This document shows, piece after piece, positions 1 through 5,342 of a DNA stretch of 5,366 nt (its first letter is position 1; each line of letters opens with the position of its first letter). The notes under the pieces were generated by a model. It was not told where the DNA came from. It ran no database searches and saw only the letters and a list, made by a program, of their open reading frames with translations. Both the position numbers and the translations under genes were made by a program. The stretch lies in NCBI GenBank assembly GCA_022701965.1, contig JAKONL010000624.1, positions 1 to 5,366 of the forward strand, read 5' to 3'. Source of the DNA: Burkholderiaceae bacterium (GTDB lineage Bacteria; Pseudomonadota; Gammaproteobacteria; Burkholderiales; Burkholderiaceae).

Positions 1-414
1 GCGGGGCCGGCGCTGCAGGACCTGATCGCCGGCAACGTCGACGTGATGTTCGACGGCCTGGGTTCGTCGGCGCAGCACATCAAGGCCGGGCGCATCAAGG
101 CGCTCATGGTGGCCGGCGACAAGCGCAACCCCGCGTTTCCCGACGTGCCGTGCGCGACGGAGGTCGGTCTGCCCGACTACACCGTGACGACCTGGTACGG
201 CCTCTGGACGCCGCGCGCAACGCCGGCCGACGTGCAGGCGAAGATCGTCGAGGACATGAGGAAGGGCCTGGCCGCCGACGACCTGCGCACCATCTGGGCC
301 AGCAACGGCTCGGAGATTCCCAACGTCACGATGGCGGCCTTCGGCGGCTTCGTGAACACCGAGATCAAGCGCTGGGCCGCCGTCGTCAAGGCCTCGGGCG
401 CCAAGCTGGAATGA
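1..414 (+). CDS. Bug-family (TctC-like) tripartite tricarboxylate transporter substrate-binding protein, 3' part
   Basis: The frame is open from base 1 and ends at TGA 412-414, giving the last 137 residues. Bug receptors are usually about 320 residues, so roughly 180-190, including the signal peptide, lie outside the window. Family-typical stretches are visible: LIAGNVDVMFDGLGSS followed by HIKAGRIKALMV (the second-domain segment that normally reads GxVDxMFD...HIxxGKLxALAV), then FPDVPCATEVGLPDY, then TWYGLWTPRATPADV, and a C-terminal helix with EIKRWAAVVKASG. Bug proteins are periplasmic, bind small carboxylic acids, and may feed TctAB-type carriers or act as orphan receptors. The ligand cannot be read from this part. 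The neighbour, a malonyl-CoA synthetase joined by an ATGA overlap, makes malonate or a similar dicarboxylate a reasonable guess. An internal ATG at 43 is not the start, because homology continues upstream of it. Family call is strong; substrate is inference. Confidence 0.93.
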   Translation, partial: AGPALQDLIAGNVDVMFDGLGSSAQHIKAGRIKALMVAGDKRNPAFPDVPCATEVGLPDYTVTTWYGLWTPRATPADVQAKIVEDMRKGLAADDLRTIWASNGSEIPNVTMAAFGGFVNTEIKRWAAVVKASGAKLE

Positions 415-2030
415 CCGACATGAGTGGATCCACCGACATGAAGAACGCCAACCTCTTTGCGGCGCTGCGCAGCGCGTTCCCGGCCGACCTCGACGCCGTC
501 GCCGTCGAGACCGACGACGGGCTGTTCTATTCCTGGCGCGATCTCGACCGCGCGAGCGCCATGATCGCCAACCTGCTCGACGCGCTCGACCTGGAGCCGG
601 GCGCGCGCATCGCCGTGCAGGTCGAGAAATCGGTCGAGGCGATGATGCTCTACCTCGCCACGCTGCGCGCCGGCTACGTGTTCCTGCCGCTCAACACCGC
701 CTACCGCGGCGGCGAGATCGCCTACTTCATCGGCAACGCGGAGCCCGCGGTGGTCGTCTGCAGCAGCGCGAACGCCGACTGGGTCGCACCGATCGCGCAG
801 GCCGCCGGGACGCGCCACGTCTTCACGCTCGACGACGACCGCACGGGCACGCTGCTGGAAGTCGCACTGCAGTGCAGCGACGTCCACGAGGTCGCGCACA
901 AGGACGCCGACGACCTCGCCGCGATCCTCTACACCAGCGGCACGACCGGGCGCAGCAAGGGCGCGATGCTCTCGCACGCCAACCTGCTGTCCAACGCCGA
1001 GGTGCTCAAGGACTACTGGGGCTGGAAGAACGGCAGCGCGGGCGAGGGTGACGTGCTGATCCACGCGCTGCCGATCTTCCACGTCCACGGGCTCTTCGTC
1101 GCCATCCACGGCGCGCTGGTCAGCGGCGCCCGGATGATCTGGATGAACCGCTTCGACCCCAAGCGCGTGGTGGCGCGGCTGCCCGACGCGACCGTGTTCA
1201 TGGGCGTGCCCACGCTCTACGTCCGCATGCTGACCGAGCCCGCGCTCACCGAAGAGAGCTGCCGCCACATGCGGCTCTTCATCTCCGGCTCGGCGCCGAT
1301 GCTGATCGAGACCTTCAACGACTGGAAGGCGCGCACCGGCCACACGATCCTCGAGCGCTACGGCATGAGCGAGACCGCGATGCTGACGTCGAATCCGTAC
1401 CACGCGGTGCAGGGCGAGCGGCGCGGCGCGACCGTCGGCTTTCCGCTGCCGGGCGTGAACCTGCGCGTGCGGGCGACGCCGGGCGCGGATGAAGCTGCCG
1501 ATCCGGCGTCCGAGTCGCGCGACTGCGTGACCGACGAGATCGGCAACATCGAGGTCGCCGGGCCGAACGTCTTCGCCGGCTACTGGCGCATGCCCGAGAA
1601 GACCCGCGAGGAGTTCACCGCCGACGGCTTCTTCAAGACCGGCGACGTCGGCAAGATCGACGGCCTGGGCTACGTCACCATCGTCGGGCGCAGCAAGGAC
1701 CTGATCATCAGCGGCGGCTACAACGTCTACCCGGCGGAGATCGAGAGCGCGATCAACGAGATGCCGGGCGTGGCCGAGAGCGCGGTGGTCGGCGTGCCGC
1801 ATCCGGATTTCGGCGAGGTCGGCGTGGCGGTGGTGACCGCGCGCGGTGGTGCGACGGTCGACGCCGATGCGGTGCTGGCCGGGCTCAAGGCGCAGCTCGC
1901 GAACTTCAAGATCCCGAAGCGCTGCTTCGTCGTCGGCGAGCTGCCGCGCAACACGATGGGCAAGGTGCAGAAGGCGCTCCTGCGCGAGGAGCACAAGGCG
2001 CTGTTCGCCCCGGCCGCTACAGCACCTTGA
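411..2030 (+). CDS. matB: malonyl-CoA synthetase (malonate-CoA ligase, MatB; ANL superfamily)
   Basis: A 539-residue acyl-CoA ligase expected to make malonyl-CoA from malonate, CoA and ATP through a malonyl-AMP intermediate in the cytoplasm. ANL motifs appear in order: the MatB-typical PLNTAY (93-98); the phosphate-binding loop YTSGTTGRSKG (174-184); LPIFHVHGL (220-228); the adenylate motif ERYGMSET (315-322); KTGD (409-412); the hinge segment GRSKDLIISGGYNVYP (426-441); and the C-terminal catalytic lysine K518 in NTMGKVQK. PLNTAY plus ERYGMSE favours MatB over generic fatty-acyl ligases; methylmalonate activity is possible. ATG 411 is chosen because it overlaps the receptor gene's stop (ATGA), suggesting coupled translation. 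ATGs at 420 and 438 are in frame; the latter has a weak GTGGA upstream. Length slightly exceeds the roughly 500 residues usual for MatB, partly because of an acidic insert at about 357-376. The 3' end overlaps the convergent anti-sigma gene by 14 bases. No MatA decarboxylase is visible. Confidence 0.9.
   Translation: MTDMSGSTDMKNANLFAALRSAFPADLDAVAVETDDGLFYSWRDLDRASAMIANLLDALDLEPGARIAVQVEKSVEAMMLYLATLRAGYVFLPLNTAYRGGEIAYFIGNAEPAVVVCSSANADWVAPIAQAAGTRHVFTLDDDRTGTLLEVALQCSDVHEVAHKDADDLAAILYTSGTTGRSKGAMLSHANLLSNAEVLKDYWGWKNGSAGEGDVLIHALPIFHVHGLFVAIHGALVSGARMIWMNRFDPKRVVARLPDATVFMGVPTLYVRMLTEPALTEESCRHMRLFISGSAPMLIETFNDWKARTGHTILERYGMSETAMLTSNPYHAVQGERRGATVGFPLPGVNLRVRATPGADEAADPASESRDCVTDEIGNIEVAGPNVFAGYWRMPEKTREEFTADGFFKTGDVGKIDGLGYVTIVGRSKDLIISGGYNVYPAEIESAINEMPGVAESAVVGVPHPDFGEVGVAVVTARGGATVDADAVLAGLKAQLANFKIPKRCFVVGELPRNTMGKVQKALLREEHKALFAPAATAP
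1995..2028. repeat. inverted repeat at the convergent matB / anti-sigma gene ends
   Basis: Bases 1995-2003 (AAGGCGCTG) and 2020-2028 (CAGCACCTT) are complementary at 8 of 9 positions, separated by 16 bases. In the minus-strand transcript the odd pair becomes a U-G wobble, so a continuous 9-bp stem can form; in the plus-strand transcript it is a C-A mismatch. The structure straddles both stop codons and the 14-base overlap. Neither side has a T tract, so it is not a classical intrinsic terminator. It could slow polymerase, protect 3' ends, or be chance in GC-rich sequence. Confidence 0.3.
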
Positions 2031-2796
2031 CGGCGCGTCCGATGAACTGGATCGGCCCGGTCGGCCGGTCGATCGGCGAGCCGTTGGCCGGCTCCAGCGT
2101 GAGCTCGAACAGCTGATCGTTCTCCAGCGGCGGCAGCTGCGCGATCGGCACGCGGACCGCGCGGCCCGGCGCGACCAGGCCGAGCGACACGGGCCCGCGC
2201 CAGCTGTTGCCCTTGGTCCAGAACTGCAGCGAGCGGCCTTCGGGCACCGGCGTGTTGCCCAGCGGGATCAGGCTCAGCTGTTCCGACGCGCCGCCCGCGG
2301 GGCGGTTTCCGGTTTGGACCACCCAGCCGGGCGACTTGTCCTGCGGTGCGACCAGCACGACCATGTACTGCGGCACCGACGGCGAGAAAGCACGCGTCAC
2401 CAGCACCGCCGCGAGCACGGCCGCCATGGCGAATCCGGAGCCGGCGAGACCACGCCACAGCCGCAGGCTGTTCCACCAGCCGGCCTGCGGCTGTAGCGCG
2501 GCACGGCGCACCGGCGGCGCTGCGGCCGTCGCCGCCGCGTTCCGGGGCATCGAAGCGACGCTCCTCTCGATGCGACTCCAGAGCGCGTCCGAAGGCTGCA
2601 CCGCAGGCGCGAGCGCGACCAGCGGATGCAGCCGCTCTTCCCATGCGTCGACTGCGGCGCGCAGCGGCGCATCGTCCGGAAGGCGGCGTTCCACATCCGC
2701 GCGCTGCGTCGCCGACAGCGTGCCGAGCACGTACTCGCCCGCCAGGGCGTGGATGTCGTCGTCGGGTCGCGAGACGCCGTCGTGCTCGCCGCTCAT
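2017..2796 (-). CDS. RskA-type (COG5343-like) membrane anti-sigma factor
   Basis: A 259-residue single-pass membrane protein expected to hold the adjacent ECF sigma factor inactive. The N-terminal cytoplasmic part (about 12-85) has an anti-sigma-domain look, with HALAGEYVLGTLS (16-28) and ERRLPDD (36-42). A hydrophobic segment at about 116-136 follows the tryptophan/arginine-rich WWNSLRLWRG. The periplasmic part (about 140-259) has RskA C-terminal hallmarks: EGRSLQFW (186-193), LFELTLEPANGSP (229-241) and PTGPIQFIG (245-253). I see no cysteine anywhere, so it lacks the HxxxCxxC zinc motif of ZAS anti-sigmas, and a redox switch like RsrA or ChrR is unlikely; RskA proteins are controlled by regulated proteolysis. 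ATG 2796 is chosen over an upstream in-frame start because it overlaps the sigma stop as ATGA and the 42 residues before it are low-complexity and antisense-like. Stop is TAG at 2019-2017, inside the matB 3' end. Confidence 0.9.
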   Translation of the reverse strand: MSGEHDGVSRPDDDIHALAGEYVLGTLSATQRADVERRLPDDAPLRAAVDAWEERLHPLVALAPAVQPSDALWSRIERSVASMPRNAAATAAAPPVRRAALQPQAGWWNSLRLWRGLAGSGFAMAAVLAAVLVTRAFSPSVPQYMVVLVAPQDKSPGWVVQTGNRPAGGASEQLSLIPLGNTPVPEGRSLQFWTKGNSWRGPVSLGLVAPGRAVRVPIAQLPPLENDQLFELTLEPANGSPIDRPTGPIQFIGRAVKVL

Positions 2797-3356
2797 GCCA
2801 TGCACTCCCGCAGCGAACGCATGCTGCGCTGGATCCAGGCCTTGACGGTGCCGAGCGGGTTGCCGGTGCGCCGGGCGATCTCGCCGTGCGAGCAGCCGTC
2901 GACATAGGCCAGCACGATGCACTCGCGCCGCTGGATGTCGAGCTGGTCGAGGCAGCCGTCGAGGCGTCCGAGGCCGACGCGCACTTCGCCCGCGTCGGCG
3001 CGCTCGTCATGCGCGGCGAGCGCCATGCCGTCCTGCAGCGCCATGGCGGATTCGTCGTCGACATGCACGTCGCGCGCGTGGTCGCGCACCCAGTTCAGGG
3101 CGGAGTGGCGGACCACGCTGTAGATCCAGCCGCGGCCCGCGCCGCGCGAGGCGTCGAAGGTCATGGCACGCTTCCAGATGCTGACGAACGCGTCGTGCAC
3201 CACGTCCTCGGCAGTCTGGCGCTGGCGCACGATGCGCAGCGCAACGCCCAGGAGATGGCGACTCTCGCGCTCATAGATACGCGCGAGCGCCTGCCGGTCC
3301 CCCTGGGCACAGGCGAAGAGCGCGGCTTCATAGTCGAAATCTTCGGAGGGGGACAA
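2793..3356 (-). CDS. ECF-type RNA polymerase sigma factor (sigma-70 family)
   Basis: A 187-residue extracytoplasmic-function sigma factor with only regions 2 and 4. Region 2 spans about 25-92 and includes the core-binding and -10-recognition segments (QTAEDVVHDAFVSIWKRA at 47-64, then GWIYSVVRHSALNWVRD at 76-92). A linker of about 40 residues rich in Asp, Glu and Ala follows. Region 4 spans about 132-183, with IVLAYVDGCSHGEIARRTG and GTVKAWIQRSMRSLR forming the helix-turn-helix that reads the -35 box. Length is normal and there is no C-terminal extension. The start is TTG at 3356: it is the only ATG/GTG/TTG between the in-frame TAA at 3392-3390 and region 2, and I see no good Shine-Dalgarno before it, so translation is probably weak or coupled to upstream translation. 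The TGA stop overlaps the anti-sigma ATG (ATGA). The gene follows a DUF3455 lipoprotein after 63 bases and may be cotranscribed with it. Confidence 0.92.
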   Translation of the reverse strand: MSPSEDFDYEAALFACAQGDRQALARIYERESRHLLGVALRIVRQRQTAEDVVHDAFVSIWKRAMTFDASRGAGRGWIYSVVRHSALNWVRDHARDVHVDDESAMALQDGMALAAHDERADAGEVRVGLGRLDGCLDQLDIQRRECIVLAYVDGCSHGEIARRTGNPLGTVKAWIQRSMRSLRECMA

Positions 3357-3419
3357 GGCGGGGCCTGGCGGGATGGGGGAGCTTCGATGTTAGTCGAGCC
3401 GCCCCCGGACCCACGGGTC

Positions 3420-3986
3420 TCAGGACGCCTTGTAGAAGATGTAGTCGGCCTGGTACTTCACGGTCTGCTTCTGGCCCTTGGTCATGGGCGTGCACGGCGT
3501 GGTCGGTGCGATGCCGCCGGTCAGTGCGACGCGCTGGATGTAGGTCACGCCGGTCATCGCGCCGGAACCCATCGCCGGGTTGGCCTTGACGAGCTGGTAG
3601 GGCAGGCTGGTCGGGCCCGACGGTGCCACGGCCACCTGGGTCGCGGTCAGCTTCGAGCCGTCGTTCGATTCCCAGGTCGCGGGCGGGCCGTAGTACTTGC
3701 CGACCAGCTTGCCGGTGCGGTCGCTCAGCGTGGCGTTCGGACCGACGAACACCCATTCGGTCTGGCCGGGCATGGCGGCCTTGTCGCGGCATTCGTAGGT
3801 GATGTCGCCGGCGCCGACGGTTTCCATGGCGACGCGGTTGCCCGCCGGTACCTGGATGGTCGGCGGCAGGCTGGCCTGCGAGAACATCGGCATCGGCTTC
3901 GGTCCCATGTTGCCGCAGGCGACGAGGAGGGCGGCGGACGCGGCGACGGCCGAGACGGCGAGGGTGCGGAAGGCGTGGGGATGCAT
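3420..3986 (-). CDS. DUF3455 domain lipoprotein
   Basis: A 188-residue protein matching the DUF3455 pattern, a family without an established biochemical role. Residues 1-23 form a signal peptide ending in the lipobox LVAC, so Cys24 is the probable lipidated residue; Gly25 after it does not suggest retention at the inner membrane, so an outer-membrane location is likely. DUF3455 features: PPTIQVPAGNRVAMETVGAGD (41-61) with ITYECR (62-67); GPNATLSDRTGKLVGKYYGPPATWESNDGS (82-111); PYQLVKA (129-135); GVTYIQRVALTGGIAP (146-161) with C165; and the ending YQADYIFYKAS. Apart from Cys24 the mature protein has only Cys66 and Cys165, which could form a disulfide. ATG 3986 is supported by AAGGAG six bases upstream and by the signal peptide. 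Placement directly before the ECF sigma / anti-sigma pair suggests that it is their output or part of their sensing circuit; that is inference. Confidence 0.88.
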   Translation of the reverse strand: MHPHAFRTLAVSAVAASAALLVACGNMGPKPMPMFSQASLPPTIQVPAGNRVAMETVGAGDITYECRDKAAMPGQTEWVFVGPNATLSDRTGKLVGKYYGPPATWESNDGSKLTATQVAVAPSGPTSLPYQLVKANPAMGSGAMTGVTYIQRVALTGGIAPTTPCTPMTKGQKQTVKYQADYIFYKAS

Positions 3987-3992
3987 GAAAAG

Positions 3993-3998
3993 CTCCTT
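3993..3998 (-). promoter_or_regulatory. Shine-Dalgarno site of the DUF3455 lipoprotein gene
   Basis: On the minus strand AAGGAG is followed by the six-base spacer CTTTTC and then ATG (3986-3984). It is a strong site, fixes the start, and contrasts with the missing site before the downstream TTG-initiated sigma gene. Confidence 0.85.
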
Positions 3999-4029
3999 CG
4001 AGAGGCTGAGGACAGTGGTGAAAAGGTCA

Positions 4030-4047
4030 GCAGCAGGACGCTGCTGC
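4030..4047. repeat. perfect inverted repeat in the leader of the lipoprotein gene
   Basis: GCAGCAG (4030-4036) and CTGCTGC (4041-4047) are perfect complements around a four-base loop; a shifted pairing (4028-4034 with 4040-4046) gives an equally long stem. It lies about 45-60 bases before the lipoprotein ATG, so it would fall in the leader RNA if transcription starts further upstream, or could be a DNA-level operator. There is no T tract in either direction, which argues against a terminator. Confidence 0.4.
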
Positions 4048-4068
4048 CTGGTACTACCCGCCACGAAG

Positions 4069-4101
4069 GAATCTGGATGCAGCTGGATTCGAAAAATTTT
4101 C
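4069..4101 (-). promoter_or_regulatory. candidate promoter/operator region for the lipoprotein-sigma-anti-sigma genes
   Basis: In a very GC-rich window this stretch has an AT patch (AAAAATTTT, 4092-4100) next to two copies of ATCCAG on the minus strand, exactly 10 bases apart (4088-4083 and 4078-4073). The same segment is flanked by GAATC (4069-4073) and GATTC (4086-4090), an inverted pair. It sits about 85-115 bases upstream of the lipoprotein start, where a promoter or operator would be expected. I find no convincing sigma-70 -35/-10 pair and no classic ECF GGAAC box. The call rests on position and repeat structure only. Confidence 0.25.
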
Positions 4102-4113
4102 TTCGCCGTCCGC

Positions 4114-4140
4114 GTCGGCGCTTGTTGCGTGGGCGCCGAC
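4114..4140 (-). terminator. candidate hairpin terminator after the M19 dipeptidase gene
   Basis: GTCGGCGC (4114-4121) and GCGCCGAC (4133-4140) form a perfect 8-bp GC-rich stem with an 11-base loop, beginning 15 bases after the dipeptidase stop codon. On the minus strand the nearest T run (ATTTTT, about 4097-4092) comes some 17 bases after the stem, too far for a textbook intrinsic terminator. It may be an imperfect terminator or a 3'-end stabilising stem. A working terminator here would separate the dipeptidase from the lipoprotein-sigma unit. Confidence 0.4.
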
Positions 4141-4155
4141 CGACGCAGGATGGAT

Positions 4156-5301
4156 TCAGGTCGGCCGGACGCTGGCCGAGAACACGCGCACATAGTTGCC
4201 GCCGAGGATCTTGCGCACCTCCGGCACCTCGAAGCCGCGCGCGAGCAGCGCCTGCGCCAACAGCGGGAGGTCGCGATAGGACGAGAAGATGGACGGACCG
4301 ACCAGTCCGCGCATGTCGCTGCCGAGTCCGACGTGATCGATGCCGATCGCATCCACCATCCGGGCGATGCCCGTGGCCAGCGACGCCATGTCGGGGAAGA
4401 TCGAAGCGGGCGGCCAGACGCCCACGAGGCCGCCGGTGTCGGCGACCGCACGCGCATGGTCGCTCGACACCAGCCGGGTCCGGAACCGCAGACGCGATCC
4501 GAGCGACGTGTGCGAGAGCACCAGCGGCCGGGTCGTCGTGGCCGCGGCCTGCTTCACGAGGTCGTAGGTGCCGTGCGCGACATCGACGACGATGCCCAGC
4601 CGGTTGCAGCGTCGTACGACGTCGGCGCCGAAGGGGCTCAGGCCGTCGTGCTCCGTGGCTTCGGTCTGGATGTCGCCCAGCGCATTGACGCGGTAGTGGA
4701 CCAGCTGCAGTTGACGCAGGGTCCAGTGCGTGAACACCTCGTCGACGCGCTCGATCGAGCCTTCGAGAAAATCGCCGCCCTCGGCACCGACGATGATCGA
4801 AGGGCGATCGCTGCGTGCGAGCGCGAGCGCATCGGCGTTGGCGATCACGTCGAGGCCCTGGGCCTTCGCGAGCTCGTGGATGCGCCTGAACGACCGTTGG
4901 CCATAGGCAAACAGCTCCCCGGGCTCCGGATCGCGAAACGGCCTGATCCGGCGGTCGGCGGTGACATGGTGAGTCGGCGAATCGGACACCGCCGCCAGGC
5001 AGATGACAGCCATCCCGCCCTCGTGCATCGGGCCGGCGACGGGAGAGAAGGCCTCGTCGCCGTCGACGCGGTGCACGCCGATGACGCCGCCGGCATGCGA
5101 ATGCATGTCCACGGTCGCCATGCCTGCGATGGCGTCGCGGGCGTCCGCCTCGGAGACCTGTGCAGCAGGCTGTGACGAGGCCGGTCTTCCGGTGGTCCCG
5201 AGAGTGGCGAGCGCTGCGGCGTTCAGCAAGCCCAGCACTCGCCGTCGATCGAGCGAACCTGGCGAAAGAGCCCCGGTACGCGACGTCTTCGATCCGCCCA
5301 T
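4156..5301 (-). CDS. Tat-exported membrane dipeptidase-like metallohydrolase (peptidase family M19)
   Basis: A 381-residue protein of the renal dipeptidase (M19) family, zinc enzymes that cleave dipeptides and sometimes other amides or lactams; the substrate here is unknown. The N-terminus has a twin-arginine signal, DRRRVLG (18-24), then a hydrophobic run to about residue 36, so export of the folded enzyme to the periplasm is likely. Metal-site motifs: DMHSHAG (65-71, H67 and H69), GAEGGD (172-177, E174 as bridging glutamate), VDVAHGTY (239-246, H243) and LSHTSLGS (262-269, H264). The C-terminal DHVGLGSDMRG (322-332, D329) and LGGNYVRVF (366-374) are also family hallmarks. The first motif is HxH where the family usually has HxD. 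ATG 5301 is supported by GGAGG six bases upstream. A possible upstream gene ends 41 bases before the start, so it may belong to an operon entering from the right. Confidence 0.9.
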   Translation of the reverse strand: MGGSKTSRTGALSPGSLDRRRVLGLLNAAALATLGTTGRPASSQPAAQVSEADARDAIAGMATVDMHSHAGGVIGVHRVDGDEAFSPVAGPMHEGGMAVICLAAVSDSPTHHVTADRRIRPFRDPEPGELFAYGQRSFRRIHELAKAQGLDVIANADALALARSDRPSIIVGAEGGDFLEGSIERVDEVFTHWTLRQLQLVHYRVNALGDIQTEATEHDGLSPFGADVVRRCNRLGIVVDVAHGTYDLVKQAAATTTRPLVLSHTSLGSRLRFRTRLVSSDHARAVADTGGLVGVWPPASIFPDMASLATGIARMVDAIGIDHVGLGSDMRGLVGPSIFSSYRDLPLLAQALLARGFEVPEVRKILGGNYVRVFSASVRPT

Positions 5302-5307
5302 CTGCCA

Positions 5308-5312
5308 CCTCC
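5308..5312 (-). promoter_or_regulatory. Shine-Dalgarno site of the M19 dipeptidase gene
   Basis: On the minus strand GGAGG is followed by TGGCAG and then ATG at 5301-5299, a near-ideal six-base spacing. It fixes the start and keeps the complete Tat signal in the product. Confidence 0.8.
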
Positions 5313-5342
5313 ACGACCTTGCGAGGACGCGAAGCCTACCGT

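Noticed and set aside
177..1994. A 605-codon open frame on the minus strand opposite matB.
   Set aside because: It is rich in Arg, His, Ala and Val with no recognisable domain, and covers a strand where MatB motifs are intact. Long antisense frames are expected in GC-rich genes.
2797..2922. An N-terminal extension of the anti-sigma frame, up to 2922.
   Set aside because: The extra 42 residues are Arg/His-rich and overlap sigma region 4; the ATGA start at 2796 is the usual coupled arrangement.
3408..3419. GACCC/GGGTC inverted repeat immediately after the lipoprotein stop, considered as a terminator.
   Set aside because: The arms are separated by only two bases, so at most four pairs can form, and no T run follows on the minus strand. 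Read-through into the sigma gene seems more likely.
3987..4457. An N-terminal extension of the lipoprotein frame, open up to 4457.
   Set aside because: ATG 3986 has an ideal Shine-Dalgarno and starts a clean lipoprotein signal peptide; the upstream part is the dipeptidase gene read in the wrong frame.
2346..4688. A 780-codon plus-strand open frame spanning the anti-sigma, sigma, lipoprotein and part of the dipeptidase gene.
   Set aside because: Its translation is low-complexity Arg/Ala/His-rich sequence, it crosses four well-supported minus-strand genes and their intergenic regions, and it shows no family pattern.
3725..5314. A 529-codon minus-strand frame overlapping the dipeptidase and lipoprotein genes in another frame.
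   Set aside because: It is Arg/Pro-rich without motifs, while the overlapped frames carry clear M19 and DUF3455 signatures, signal peptides and ribosome binding sites.
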